64,000 bases of DNA, from the NCBI RefSeq assembly GCF_000189635.1, contig NW_002476481.1, forward strand, positions 62,001 to 126,000, in the 5' to 3' direction. The notes under the pieces were generated by a model. That model was not told where the DNA came from. It ran no database searches and saw only the letters and a program-made list of their open reading frames with translations. Origin of the DNA: Tetrahymena thermophila SB210. Lineage: Eukaryota > Ciliophora > Oligohymenophorea > Hymenostomatida > Tetrahymenidae. Within the stretch, counting starts at the first letter, position 1, and every line of letters starts with the position of its first letter. Below, one piece after another: positions 39,939-52,978 of the stretch. Both the position numbers and the translations under genes were made by a program.

Positions 39939-41252
39939 ATAGTAATAGTTATAGCTTTTGATTTATAGAATATTATTGAGTCATATTACAAAAACTAGAG
40001 TTTAGGAATTTTGAGCTCTTAAAAAAGTTTGCAATTTATAATACAAAAAGGTTCAAAAATTTTTATTTCAGTAAAAGCATTGAATTTAACATATTTATGA
40101 TTTGATGATTCAATTAAGCAATTAAAATAAGATAAATTAATAGGAATTTTTTATTTTTTCTTAAGCAATAAATAGATTCAATTAATTAAAATTATAATTA
40201 GTATTAAATTAATTAAGAAATTATGTAAAAGAATCTTAAGAATAGCTCAAGAATTTTATTATTATTTGAAAAATTTATTAACAAAATTTATTTTATAAAT
40301 TAAAACAAATTCACTCAAGTTTTAAAGTATTTTAATATTATCAAAGTTTAAGATGTGCCCATTTTAGTATTTACGCAAATGTGCGCAGTTTCACTAAATA
40401 TATATTTACTCGAAAACTCTTTAAATTTTGTGTACCTTTAACTTATCATATTTCTGTAACTTTTACATGTCTTAAAACTAAATTATACTGTTAAATATTG
40501 TAAGTCCTCGATAGGCACTGTGTTCTGAGTTGTGAGTTTATTAAAAAAATCTATTTATAATCCAAAAAATAAAAATCTACGATTTCTAACCCTGATGATA
40601 ATAGAATAAAACAAATAAATGTAATGATATAAATAACACAGAAAATTAGTAAAAGTAAAAATATGGTTTAATGAGGTTATTTTCTTAATATAATTTATAT
40701 TAGTGTTCATTCATGCAAACGGAATTTAAATGTGCCTAGCATAGAATTCCTGTTCATCCTTGTATTAATTAATTGCTACTTGTGAGATCAAAATTTTTTT
40801 TTGGAGGATGACTAACTAATATTAATTATGTGATTTAAATTCTAATTATATTAATTGATCAAAATACTAGCTATTATGGGTAAACTAATTAACAACAAAC
40901 AGCAAATTCTCATAAAAATTACTTGTAAATTAAATATACATATTTAAAATAATTTTTAAAAATTTTTTAATTCTAAAAGACAATATGTATTTACTTATAG
41001 AATTAAGAAATATAAAAACTAAATTATTAGCTAAATAAAGCATTAAGAAAAATTAGTTAAAAGGTACTGAAAAAATATATTTTCACAAATTAATTAAAAC
41101 AATTAACAATTATTAAAAAAAATATGCTTAAATTTGTATCTGTTATCATTTTTCATAGAGTGAGAAACAAACAACTAGGGCTATTTAGATGATCTTTCCT
41201 GAAGTAGGATTAGATAGAGTTATATTTAGAAGGAACAGTAACATCCTTATTT

Positions 41253-41918
41253 TCAGTCTTTTTTATTATCAGCCTTCTCAGCTTTATCTTCTGCCTAGCT
41301 AATTTTTTTTTAAAAAGCTTTCAGATTATCAATAATCTAGTCATATTAAGCAAATAAATTTTAATCATTATTATCACGTTCATGTATTAGAAGAAGTTGC
41401 TACTTTATAGCCTCATCGAATCTTATAACCTCCTGAGCTATTTTAAAATTCTTTTTAGCTTCATTCAATTATTCTTAAGCATCTTCAAGCTATTATTAAG
41501 CTTCGTTAAAAGCATTTGAATATATATCATAATTATCCTGAGCTTAATCAAAATTTTCTAATGCAGCTTCAGCTTCATCTATAAATTCATCATCCCAAGG
41601 ACTTTCCTCATAAGCTTTTATAATTTTTTTAGCTTCTATACTTTATAATGAAGCTTTATTTAAAGCATCTTAAGCTTAAAGCAAATCCTTTTTAGCATTT
41701 TCAGCTTTTTTCTAAGCATTTTCAGCAATCGTTTCAGATTTTTTAAGAGTTCTCCTAGCACTCAAATCTTCATAAGAACTATCATTTAAAGATGCACTAG
41801 CTTTTGCCAAAATCTTTTAATATTCATTAAAAATATCTTAGAAATCGGCTAAATTGCTTTAACTTTGTGCATAAATAGTAGTAAAGAGAATCAAAAGAAT
41901 AAATTACTTTATATTCAT
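41253..41918 (-). CDS. Gene C2: Lys/Glu/Ala-rich secreted protein
   Basis: One exon of 222 codons (ATG 41918, TGA 41255-41253). A signal peptide (FILLILFTTIYAQ) precedes an all-helical, Cys-free body rich in Ala, Glu, Lys and Gln (AENAQKKAENAKKDLLQAQ). It ends at KADNKKD. The DNA just downstream encodes, in the +1 and then +2 frame, a stretch matching the family tail (ENKDVTVPS, then NPTSGKIIQIALVV), so the ancestral GPI-type tail has been lost by frameshift. The product would be secreted but not anchored, or the copy is decaying. Same orientation as C1, C3 and C4. Confidence 0.75.
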
Positions 41919-42404
41919 TTTTATTTTTTAGTTTTTAGTTATTTATATTTATCTGAATTATTTAATAATAATATTTTAGAGACAGACTCACAAATTGCTA
42001 CTTAAAGAGAAATTTGTATAAAACTATAATGGTTTATTTAATAAATAAAAGTATGAAGGAGTTAATTTAATTAAAGTTTATATTCTAGATGTATAATTTA
42101 AATAGTTATTTTTATTGTAATAGTCAAATTTTTCTTTTAATAATTTGAGTCACAATCAATATTAAAAGGTTTTCATTTATTTAATTTTATTTAGTTTTAT
42201 TAGATAAATTGAATTTGTTTTTATAATTTTTTAGCTCTTAAATAATTTTGCAATTTTATGATGCATACATGCCATGCATGCATGAAGATTAAAACATTTT
42301 TGTTTCATTAAAAAGGTAGAATTTATAGTTTTTATGTAACAAAAAATTAATTCTAAAATGAATAAAAATACAATTCTAATCAAATAATTAATGAATGAAT
42401 GACC

Positions 42405-42650
42405 AATAAAAAATAGTTTGCTATTTTTACAAAATTCAAATATTTATTCTACTTTATTTATGAATTAAAATATCTAGGATTTAATCAGATTTAAAGTGTA
42501 AATTAAAGATTTTATAATTAATGAAGCATAAAAAAATAGTTTGCTATTTTTACAAAATTCAAATATTTATTCAACTTTATTTATGAATTAAAATATCTAG
42601 GATTTAATCAGATTTAAAGTGTAAATTAAAGATTTTATAATTAATGAAGC
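42405..42650 (-). repeat. Two-copy 123-bp tandem repeat upstream of C2
   Basis: The block beginning AAATAGTTTGCTATTTTTAC at 42411 recurs at 42534, differing at only one or two bases. Each copy includes the conserved C-family block (GATTTAATCAGATTTAAAGT), so the putative control element is doubled for this gene. Confidence 0.9.
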
Positions 42651-43711
42651 TGCTTTAATAGTAATAGTAATAGTAAAACGATAGATAGTTAAAATTTTTG
42701 ATTTATTTAATTTTATATAGTCATATTAGATAGATAGATAGATATTTTGAGCTTTAATAATTTTAAGCTCTCTCATAAATAATTTTGCATATAATTTTAT
42801 GATAGAAAATGATTAAAAAATTTTCTTGAATTAAAAAGGTAGAGTCAGTCTATCTACCTATCATTCATTTTTACGATACAAAAAACTCAATTCGAATAAA
42901 TAATTAAAATAATGTAGACACATTAAGGATTATTTTTTTAATTCTTCTTACGCGCGCGATTTATTTTTAGTGATAGAGAATTAATTAAAATTATATCAGA
43001 TTTAATTAAATAAAAATTATGTAAAAGAATCTTAAGAATTGTTCTAGCATTTTTTTATTATTTGAATACAGCAAAATTTTTAGTATAAATTAAAACTATT
43101 TCATTCAAATACTAAGGTGTTTTCTCTATTTGGTATTGCTAAATACATTGTAAAATTTAAGATCGAAATATATATCATAAAATATAAAAATAACCGAGAA
43201 AAAGTATTTAAATTTTAAATAATGACTATTAATAGAATTGTAAAAACATCTGTTACTTTAAATATTTAAATTCCAGTTTAATAGTTTGGAGTGTACTTAG
43301 TATGTAAATAAAAAAAACAATATAGTATACATGTATGTATATGTTTCATAAGATTTGTTGAATATTGTTTTTGCATATTTAAAATAAATATTTTCCTTAT
43401 TTAAAATAAATAAATTTTAAGTAATACAATATACTTAATCAAATAAGCTATGAATTTCAAACAAAGATAAGTAATTAATTAACTATTCCAGCCAATAATA
43501 AATCTCATTTTATTAAATTAATTAGTTCCATTATTTTTTGTTCTAGAAAAATATTAAGTAAAATAATTCATTCTATTTCTAATGAATGATAAATACTTAT
43601 TCCTTTATATTTTAAGCATAATAAAATCAAAATCTAATATACTAATGCTGATAGAAATAGATTTTAGGTAAATAAGGTAAATGGATGATGGATGAGCATA
43701 TTCACCACAAG

Positions 43712-43828
43712 TTGAATAGAAATTCACGTTTTATTCATCTCATTTTTTATTTTTTATGGGTGAATAGGAATCTGCTTCATTCACCTTAGGTTGAATCAAC
43801 TTATAATTAATTAGGTGAATGATAATAA
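43712..43828. repeat. ATTCACC / GTTGAAT short repeats with hairpin
   Basis: CATTCACC..GTTGAAT occurs at about 43711-43729 and again at 43774-43797, and the second ATTCACCTTA pairs imperfectly with TTAGGTGAAT at 43812-43821. This may be a degraded inverted-repeat element; no target duplication is clear. Confidence 0.4.
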
Positions 43829-44175
43829 TTTAAAATATCTTTTTTTATAAAAGTAAATTCCTTCCTTCCTTATATAATTAATTAATTAATTAATAATTTA
43901 ATTTTTAATAATAAAAGTCTCTCTTACACTAATATACCTTCATATATTTTTTTTATTAAAAAAATGTTAGCCATTTTTATAAAAATGCCTAACTGGTATA
44001 TCCTTACTTACTTATTATTAAATAACTATCTAAATAAAGTATTAAGAACAACTAGTTAACAATTATCATAAATATATATATATATATATTTTTACAAATT
44101 AAATAAAGTATTTAGAAATTGTTCAAAAAAATATGTTCTTTGCTTTTAACATTAATTTTGATTTCTTATTATTTT

Positions 44176-45753
44176 TCAAAGAACGAATAAAATAGCAGTA
44201 ATAGCTAAGGCTGTTTAGATAACCCTTCCGTAAGAAGGATTAGCATTATCTCTAACAATTTCAGTTTTATTTTCTATTTCAGCATTCTTTTAATCTTCGA
44301 GATTTTTAGTTTCTTCTTCACCTTTCATAGCTTCTTATTCAGACTTTTTAGCTTTTTCATCCTTTGAAACTTCTATTTCAACCTTCATTTAATCTTCGAG
44401 CTATTTAGTTTCATCTTCCTTTTTTTAATCTTCAAAATTTTTGGTTTTCGAAGCTTCTATTTCAGTATCCTTTTACTCTTCGAGATTTTTAGTTTCTTCT
44501 TTATCTTTCATAGCTTCTTCATCATCCTTCTTTTAATCTTCAAAATTTTTAGTTTCTTTTTCATTTTTCATAGCTTCTTATTCAGTATTCTTAACTTCTT
44601 CATCCTTCGAAAATTATATTTCAACATCATTTTAATTATCAATTTTTTTAGTTTCATCACCATCTCCCATAGCTTCTTCTTTTTCATTTTCTTCTTGTTC
44701 TTCTTCTTCTTCTTCTTGTTCTTGTTCTTCTTGTTCTTGTTCTTCTTGTTCTTCTTCATCTTTTTCATCTCTCATAGCTTTTTCTTCATAGTTGTTAGCT
44801 TCACCTTGCTGAAATTGTAAAAATTCACCTTCAAACAATTAAAACTCTTCTTTAAATTTAAGTAATTATTCAAATTCTTCATTAAATTGTTTATTTTTTT
44901 CTTAAAGTTCTTCATATTTTTCTTTTTGTGACTCTTCATCATTCTTTGCTGTTTTCTCACCATATAGATTTTCTTCTTCACCCATACTAGTTTCTTTTTC
45001 AGCATTCTATTTATTGTCAATCTTCTTAGCTTTTTCTTTATCATTATTAGCTTCATTTACAACCTTCACACCCTTATTAGCTTCTTCTTCAGCATTCTTG
45101 GCAGCTTCTTTTTCTGCATTCTTCACTTTTTCTTCAGGCTACTTAAATTTTTCTTATAAAGCCTTCAGCTATTCAATAACATCCTTATATTAATTAAAAG
45201 CCTTTTTATAGCGATTATAAATCAGCAAAGTTTAATCAGCAACAGTCTAATCTAATCTAGCAAACAGCTAAATCCTTTTAAAATTTTTTAAAGCTTCTTC
45301 AGATTATTTTTAAGTTTCTTATTATAATTACTGAGCTTGTCTTTACAAATTAAAAGACTTATCATATTTTTTGAAAGCATTATACAATAATTCACTAATC
45401 TTATCAGCTTTGTTTTACAAATTATTGTCAAATGGTTAATTATCGACGGTCTATTAAGCTTTATTATTTTATTCTAAAGCTTATTCAAAATATTTTACAG
45501 CTTATTCATAAGTAATCTTAGAATTAGCAACTTCTATTTAGGCTTTAATATTAGCAGCTTAAGCTTCTTAAAGAATCTTCTAAGCATATTTAAAAGCTAC
45601 CTAACTAGTTTCAGCAGTTGCTTAAGCTTTTTCAGCAATCTTTGTATAATCTTAAATTAGATCTTGGAAATAATTAAATTTGCTTTAAGTTTAAGCATAA
45701 ATAGTTGCCATGAGGAGGGCAACAATTAAAAGAGTAGATTTTTTTTAAATCAT
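44176..45753 (-). CDS. Gene C3: long Lys/Glu-rich secreted protein with GPI-type tail
   Basis: One exon of 526 codons (ATG 45753, TGA 44178-44176). Signal peptide KSTLLIVALLMATIYAQ, then about 190 residues of helical Ala/Gln/Lys-rich body homologous to C1 and C2, then a long acidic and basic low-complexity half. This includes a Glu/Gln tract (44690-44760) and imperfect repeats of the type EETKNLEDQK separated by EAMK. The C-terminus is a small-residue cleavage region and hydrophobic tail (NPSYGRVIQTALAITAILFV), as in GPI-anchored proteins. Likely a cell-surface rod or coat protein; function unknown. The longest member of the C family. Confidence 0.85.
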
Positions 45754-46940
45754 TATTAATTTTTAGTTTATTATTTATTTTTATCTAAATTATTTAATTA
45801 TAACTTTTAGAGATAAAAAACTTGCTTTTTCAATAGAAATTATATTAAAATTTTAAAGGTTTAATAAATAAAAATGTGAAGGATTTGACTTAATTAAAAG
45901 TGCCAATTATAGATTTTTTTATACAATTCTTAATTGATTTAGAATAAGTGTCTAATTAAATAATTCATAATTAATTAACGAACAGCAATTTATTCCCTTT
46001 ACAAACTTCAAGTAATAATTAATTAATTTTTCTATTTTTTAAATAAAAATATGTAGGATTTAATCAGGTTAAGAGTGTAAATTAAAGCTTTTATAATTAA
46101 AAGAGCTGTTTATTTTATCGTAATAGTACAAGTAATAGATTAATTTTTAAGTTTTATTTAGTTATATTAGATAAAAGCTAACTTTAAAGATGTTTTAGCT
46201 CTAACATAATTTTGCAGTTATATGATAAAAAAGGTTAAAAAATGTTTGTTTCAGCAAAAAAATAAGTTAAAAAAACATATGATAAATTAATAGGAATTTT
46301 TTTATTTTTGTTAAATGATTAAGAGATTTAATTAATTAAAATTATAATCAGTATTAACTAAATTTAGTAAATTAAGTAAAAGAGCATTAAGAATAGTTCT
46401 AGCATTTATAATTATTTGGATATAGATTAACTATCTATATTTTTAGTATAAATTAAAACCAATTCATTCTAAAGTTTAACTATTTTCACTTTTTGATATT
46501 GTTAAGTACATACTAAATTTAAGATCTAATAATAAAAGCATCTATTTATTTATTTATTTAATTATTTAAATATATAGTTTAATAGTTTAGAAGGCTAAAA
46601 TTAGAATACATACTATGTAAATTTAAAAAAAAGTATATTGAGTAAAGGCGAATGTTTTGTTTTAGATTATACTTAATTTTTTTTTTGTATATTAAACTAA
46701 ATTTGTTTATCTTTTTTAAAATAAAATCAATAAGTTATAAATAATAAAATTTATAGCAATATGCCAATGAAAAATTTAAGGGTTTAGATTAAACTAAAAA
46801 CTTAATTTGAATATTTAAAAAATTAAATAAATTAAAAATTTTTATATAATATATATTTCTATTGTATAATTCTGTTAAAAATTATATGTAATGAATCTTT
46901 CTTTTAAAAACAAATATAATATTTAAGACAATTTTTTAAA
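45754..46940. other. Intergenic between C3 and A3 fragment
   Basis: AT-rich, with the conserved C-family block at 46058-46103, about 300 bases upstream of C3. No gene is seen. The A-type duplicon resumes abruptly near 46943. Confidence 0.5.
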
Positions 46941-46942
46941 TA

Positions 46943-46998
46943 TCGAATAATTATTTTAAAATATAAATGAATAAGTATACTTGTCATTAAAATACTGA
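46943..46998. mobile_element. Right half of the CAGT-type MITE in A3
   Basis: Matches the right 55 bases of the 35494-35609 element, ending ACTTGTCATTAAAATACTG. The left half is missing, and sequence to the left is unrelated to gene A. The duplication or deletion breakpoint lies in the element. Confidence 0.7.
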
Positions 46999-47625
46999 TT
47001 TTATTTTAAATTGTTATAAATAATAAAAAATATATGAAAAACATAAAAAATTATTAATGAAATTAATTAATTAAATTATTATCATAAATTAAAGTGATAA
47101 ATGTGTCAGCTGTCCTCAAGGCTCAAAAAAATTGTAAAATATTTTATTTAGGAATTTATTAATAAATTTGATTTTATAATTAGAAATATAAATGATAATA
47201 ATTGTATTCCTTGCGATTAGCCCACTGCCTAAAAGTCTTGTGAATTCCAAAATTACAATTACTAAAATTCTTTGTAACAAAAATTTCATTACTTTCAAAC
47301 AAAGAACATTATAAAACAATAATTTTAATAGTTAAAAATGCACCCAATGCTAGTCTGGTTAATAATTTAATAAGTAACTAATTATTATTGATCAAGATTC
47401 TTTTAAGTTTATTTTTTATTTATTAATTTATTAAGGACTAAAGACTCTTGCGATTAAATATGTGATGATGGAAGTTTTTTTAAGTAAAAAATTAATAATA
47501 ATATTTTATTTAAATTAGTTTGTTCAAAATTAAATTAAGTACAATTAATGAAATAGAAGCTATCTATTTATTAAGTTTCATGATTTAAAAATAATTAAAT
47601 GTTATTTCATTTAAAAATTTTATTA

Positions 47626-47758
47626 TACTATCAATCCTCATTAATTAACACCCGAACATATTAACACCCAAGAAAACAATTTTTTTAGAATGATCAGAGG
47701 GTAAAAATTTGGGGGGGGGGGGGGGGGGGTTGGTGTTAATTAATGAGGATTGATAGTA
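47626..47758. mobile_element. MITE-like element with perfect 27-bp TIRs and a G19 tract
   Basis: Perfect inverted ends of 27 bp (47626-47652 and 47732-47758, counting the TA at each side) flank an insert absent from A1, A2 and A4. The empty site in A4 is TTATATTTTG, so TA was duplicated. The interior holds a repeated ATTAACACCC and a run of 19 G (47711-47729). It is non-coding. Perfect ends suggest a recent insertion by a Tc1/mariner-type transposase acting in trans (inference). Confidence 0.9.
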
Positions 47759-48021
47759 TTTTGTAATTAAAATTAAATTAATTATTACTTTTTTCAATTA
47801 TTTTTAGATTAATAAATGATTATATTAATTAATTTATATATTAATAGTGGCTAAACTTGCTAAAAATGTACAACAAACTGTATTAAGTGTTCAAGTGATA
47901 AAAATTATGATTAATGTGAAGATACAAATGGGTATTATTTAGATACTATTAAGTTAAAATATTAAATTTTATCATAAATTTATCTTAATATTTATTTTAT
48001 TAATTAGATAAAATTGCTTTA

Positions 48022-48121
48022 NNNNNNNNNNNNNNNNNNNNNNNNNNNNNNNNNNNNNNNNNNNNNNNNNNNNNNNNNNNNNNNNNNNNNNNNNNNNNNN
48101 NNNNNNNNNNNNNNNNNNNNN
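48022..48121. other. Assembly gap (100 N)
   Basis: Exactly 100 N, a conventional placeholder of unknown true size. It separates the A3 fragment from the upstream region of A4, so the number of A copies here is not certain. Confidence 0.99.
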
Positions 48122-49330
48122 TGTTGAAAAAATTATAAAAGAAAGTTTCTATACTAAAACTAAATAAAAAATAATTGAGTTAATTAAATAATTTAATTAT
48201 TGCTAATTCATAAACCAAATTATTGTAAAATGGCATAAGAAAAATTTATTTCTTTCTTAGTAGAAACTATATGAGTTAGCTAAGAAAGAAATTAATTATA
48301 TGTATTTAAATTGATTTTTAATACTAAAATAAATTGCATTTCAGCTAGTCACTTATAATTTATTAAAATATATTAGAATCAACTACTTTAAATTCTTTAA
48401 TATTTGTGTTCAATTTAAAATGAAATTTATGTTTTAGTTTTATCTATTTTTTTGTTTTTTCTTATTTTTGCAAAAAATATTTAGCTTAACTAAATTTAAC
48501 TTTTTTACAATTTGGCTAATTAAATAAATTTTAAATTTATCTCATATTATTAAAGACAAAAAAAAAATTGAAAACTTTATATAAAACTCAACCTCTAATA
48601 AATTTAAATGCTTTATTTTTTTTTAATTAATTAATTATTTAAATTAATTAAGGAATTTGAATTATAAAAAATATTTGAAATAAAGGTTATTAATTTTATA
48701 AAGTATTTTTCCATTTATTTAAATTAATACCCCTTTTACTTACTTTTTTAGAAGCTTAACTTAATATCTAAAGCTAAAAATTCAAAATTTCAGTGTTACT
48801 GAAAATGGCTATTAAAGAAAATTAAAGCTCTTATATTAATCAAATAAGTTAAAAAAAACTCTCAATATCAAACAAAAATATACTTTTTCTAATAAACAAA
48901 TAAGTATAGAATTCGATTTTCAAAATAATTTGCCAAGAGACTTAAGTAAATTTAAAAACATTTGGAAAAAGAAACAAATAATAAATAATGAAAAATTAAA
49001 AAAAATCAAAGTGAAAATAAAGTTGTGAGCTTAACTTTTTTCTTTATTTTATTAATTAAAACAAACTAAAATATCAAAGAATTTCAATTATTATTGGTAT
49101 TTGTTACAAAACTTTATTATATATTGTAAGATATCAGATTATTTAGTAGCATAAAATTATTAATTCAAACTATTTATCTTTTAGATTCACTAATTGGAAC
49201 ATTTATTTTTGAAAGAAGAATAATAAAAAATAAATAATAAGGAAGCAAGTAAATAAAAATAAATAAATAGCTTTATCAAGATATATAAATAGATACTATC
49301 AAATAACTAACTAATATTAGAAAGTAAATA
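48122..49330. other. Intergenic; left part of duplicated unit (copy 4)
   Basis: Diverged copy of 25600-26887 and 32560-33772, ending with the conserved promoter block at 49240-49330. No gene is seen. Confidence 0.65.
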
Positions 49331-52240
49331 ATGAAAATTAAATATTTTATATTACTAATCTGTAATATCACTCTATGCTATGCTGCGTTACCTATCAATG
49401 TTGTCAGCTATGGTTTTAAATTACTGTAAGTTTAAAATTTTGTTAGATTTTAAAAAGATAATCATGTTAATTTGAATAACTTAAAGGAAGATCAAAGCAT
49501 TATTTACCTTGACTCTGATTAAAATCAATGGGTATATAGTAGATTAAATTAAAACGGTGATATTATTCTTTCAATTAAGCTCAAAGGTTTTATGGGAAAA
49601 TCTAGTTTAAATGACGAATATATGATTGAAGTAATTTAATTGTAGCTTCTACATTTCAAAATATAAATTTAATTTATTGATTGATACATATATTCCTAAA
49701 ATATAAAAAATAGCCAGATAAATCTAATCACCGCTATCTCTATATATTTAGTTATTTTTAAGGGCAATATCAATAAATAGATTACGAATTATTATTATAA
49801 ACTCAAAATAATTAAGAATTCGATTGTAAGAATGATATTAAATCATATGGAGATAGAAATACAAGATACTTAAAAAGAGTATTCATTTTTAGTTGATTGC
49901 TTTTTAAAATATATATTTCTTTTTTATTATTTAAATTTAGGATTCATTATATCTGAAAGGAGGCAATTTAAAAATAAGCTAAATAAGTAAAATGTTCTCT
50001 CCTGAAGATTAACTAACTCAATAAGTTATTAGGTTTTAGAAAACTCCATATTACTTCTATTATTAAGAGTCTACTAGTCAAATAAATTATTTTTTTTGGA
50101 AAGGCAGCAAGTATCAAATAAATACTTATACAAGATATCTGGTTGTTGATGTAATTAATATTAAAATAAGTTTAATCAAAATTAATTAATTTTTAGTATG
50201 AAAATGATATAGTTTTAACTGATGCCAGAATATTAGGAAAATTTAGTTTTGAAAAGGATGTTATTGAATTTAAATAATAAATATAGTTAAAAAATGGTTT
50301 AGATAAAATAGCCCTCACTGAAATATATACAGTTAATCAGGTAATTTTTAATGATTTTTCTCTTTAAAATAAATTAAAAAAAGTAAAATTAACAAAATTT
50401 AAAAAACTTATATCATCATTTTTTTCCATCTTCTTTTAAAGATGGATAAAATTTTTTATTGATAAAACAAAGGTAGTCAAAATTATTAAAATTTATATTT
50501 ATCTTTAATAAATAAATAAAAATAGGTTAAATTGATTGGAATTAATGATGATTCTCTAAAATTTTATGATCTAAACACTTTTCAATAAGTTAGCTTAAGT
50601 AGTAATAGTGATCAAATTGGATAAATTGATTATTTTAATGAATTATTTTTACATAAAAATTTAATTTTTGTCAAAACTGATGTGTATAAAATGAGTTATG
50701 ACCAAGCAAGCAACGAAGTTATCTTAAAAAAATTAAAATCTCTTAATAAAAAATTAAATCTGACATAAAAAACAGCAGATGATGCAATATGGGCAACACC
50801 ATTTACATAAGTAATTTTTTACAATAAAAATTCGATTTTAAAAAATATATTATTTAAGGGATAAACAAAAATGTTGTAAGTTGATGGCTAAAATCAAATA
50901 ATTTCTATGGAAAGAATCATATGTTAGGATGGATAATTTTTGACACCAAAGTAATTTTTAATAGTTTATTTATTGTATTATAACATATACATTTAATTTT
51001 AAAAATAGTTCAGATTGCCTATAATGTAAAACAGATGAAGTATTTCAGATGTAAATTTTCAATACAGTATTTTGATTCCAAGTATCCTATTTCTTAAATT
51101 TTTAACTAAAAGTATCTAATTATTTTAAAATATAAATGAATAAGGATACTTGTCATTAAAATACTGTATGTATCTAAAAAATTATTAATAAAATTAATTA
51201 ATTAAATTATTATCATAAATTAAAAGTGATAAATGTGTCAGCTGTCCTCAAGGTTCAAAAAAATTGTAAAATATTTTATTTCAGGAATTTATTAATAAAT
51301 TTGATTTTTATAAACTTATAATTAGAAATATAACTGATAATATTTGTATTCCTTGTGATTAGCCCACTGCCTAAAAATCTTGTGAATGCCAAAATTACAA
51401 TTACTAAAATTCTTCGTAACAAAAATTAGTTTCATTACTTTCAAACAAATAACATAAAAAAACAAAAATTTTAATAGTCAAAAATGCATCCAATGCTAGT
51501 CTGGTTAATAATTTAATAAGTAAATAATTATTATAAATCAAGATTCCTTTAAGTTTACTTTTTTATTTATTAATTTATTAAGGACTAAAGACTCTTGCGA
51601 TTAAATATGTGATGATGGAAGTTTTTTTAAGTAAAAAATTAAATTATGTAAAATTAATGAAATAGAAGCTATCTATTTATAAAATTTCATGATTTAAAAA
51701 TAATTAAATGTTATTTCAAATAAAAATTTTATTATATTTTGTTATTAAAATTAAATTAATTATTACTTTTTTTGAATTATTTTTAGATTAATAAATTGAT
51801 TTTATTAATTAATTTATATATTATTAGTGGCTCAACTTGCTAAAAATGTACAAAAAATTGTATTAAGTGTTCGAATGATAAAACTTGTGATTAATGTGAT
51901 GAAACAAATGGATATTTTTTAGATGCTAATAAGTTAAAAATTAAATTTTATCATTAATTTATCTTAATTATTATTTATTTTATTAATTAGATAAAATTGC
52001 TTTAAGTGTGATCAGAATCTTAATTAAATTTTAAATAATCAGTAAAATAATTTTATTTTTTATTGAAAATTATTTGATATTCTTTATGTTAATAGGAAAA
52101 ATGGATGTGATTGTTAAAAAGGTTATTTTTTAGACACTGATTCTTAATGCAAAAAGTGTAAAAAAGGGTGTGATGATTGTGATAAAAACAAATGTAATTA
52201 ATGTGTTGCTGGATATTATAAAATGTATAAAATTATTTGA
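49331..52240 (+). CDS. Gene A4: furin-like Cys-rich protein lacking the membrane part
   Basis: Paralogue of A1 and A2: signal peptide ILLICNITLCYAALP, beta-rich ectodomain (exons resume with PDKSNHRYLYIFSY, then YENDIVL, VKLIGINDD), then Cys-rich exons. The frame ends at TGA 52238-52240 after CNQCVAGYYK, followed by the same 3' sequence as A2. The exons I translated are intact, so a secreted ectodomain is possible. A 106-bp copy of the CAGT-type element is in the intron at 51063-51168. The order A4 then B repeats the order A2 then B relic. Confidence 0.68.
51063..51168. mobile_element. MITE-like element, TA/CAGT ends, in A4 intron
   Basis: Same element and same intron position as 35494-35609, with 10 bases less in the middle. 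Ends are TACAGTATTTTGATTCCAAG.. and GGATACTTGTCATTAAAATA... Present before A2 and A4 separated. Confidence 0.85.
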
Positions 52241-52978
52241 ATTCTATCCCAAGCAAAAAATACTACACTATCACTTCAGTCACACCACTCATCATTTTTT
52301 TAAATTTTTATATTTTTTTTGGGGAGTATTAAGTGAGTTTTTGTTCTTATTTTACTAACTATATCTATTATAAAAATATTCATAAGATGAATTTATATAT
52401 TAATCCTTTATTTTTATATTTGTTTTTTCATTTACTCATCTAAATTAAATTATCTAATAAAATATTTAGTTATGTATTTCAAAAAAAATTTAATATATTT
52501 TATGTCTTCTATTAATATTATTTATTCTTAAACTAGCATTTCTGCTTTATTATAGCTTAACCTTGACCCTCTTTCTAAAATGATCAAACAATGATTGTAC
52601 AAAATAGATCCTTTGAGAATTTTTACTAGATAAAAATATACATAAATAAATACATACATTTAAGAATGAAAGGATAAATCAGGAAAAAAATTAGAAATTT
52701 TTTCTATTATAAAATTAATTATTCATAATTATTTTAGTAAAAATTCATATTTTAAAAATTATTTTTTATAAATTTAAATAACACTCGAAAAATATAAATT
52801 ACTTTAGGTATCCATAAATTATTACAATTTATTTATTTATTATTCTTATTTGAATAAATAACAGTTCATCACTTTTCTTTTTTGAGATAAAATTGAACAA
52901 AATACATATCAAAAACTTCTACTAATAAAAAGATTACTATCTAATATTTTAATAAGACTAAATAGACTTTAAGAATCT
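52241..52978. other. Intergenic between A4 and B
   Basis: AT-rich, closely similar to 36700-37330. No gene is seen. It contains the sequence that replaced the A membrane domain and the promoter of gene B. Confidence 0.6.

Larger units (their letters stand above)
39345..41252. other. Intergenic C1-C2, with conserved upstream element
   Basis: About 1.9 kb of AT-rich DNA. It contains the conserved block at 39846-39895 upstream of C1, a TTAGTA microsatellite at about 39910-39936 and, at 41150-41252, shifted remnants of the C2 GPI-type tail. I see no further gene. Confidence 0.5.
41919..44175. other. Intergenic C2-C3 with tandem repeat
   Basis: AT-rich DNA with a two-copy 123-bp repeat at 42405-42650, a second region with short GTTGAAT/ATTCACC repeats at 43690-43830, and AT microsatellites near 44070. 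No reading frame with gene-like composition was seen. Confidence 0.5.
46943..48021 (+). pseudogene. Gene A3: fragment of a furin-like Cys-rich gene, cut by gap
   Basis: Homology to A2 and A4 begins inside the right half of the small TIR element (46943-46998), so the whole 5' part of the gene is absent. It continues with the DKCVSCPQGS exon (47095 onward), the CxxC exons and up to DKIALS-type sequence at 48021, where the N gap starts. One conserved cysteine is replaced by Tyr (KNYDQC near 47905). A second inserted element lies at 47628-47756 in an intron. A 5'-truncated relic; its 3' end is unknown because of the gap. Confidence 0.75.

Noticed and set aside
44632-44838. Separate small Glu/Gln-rich gene
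   Set aside because: It is an internal piece of C3, broken only because TAA is Gln in this code.
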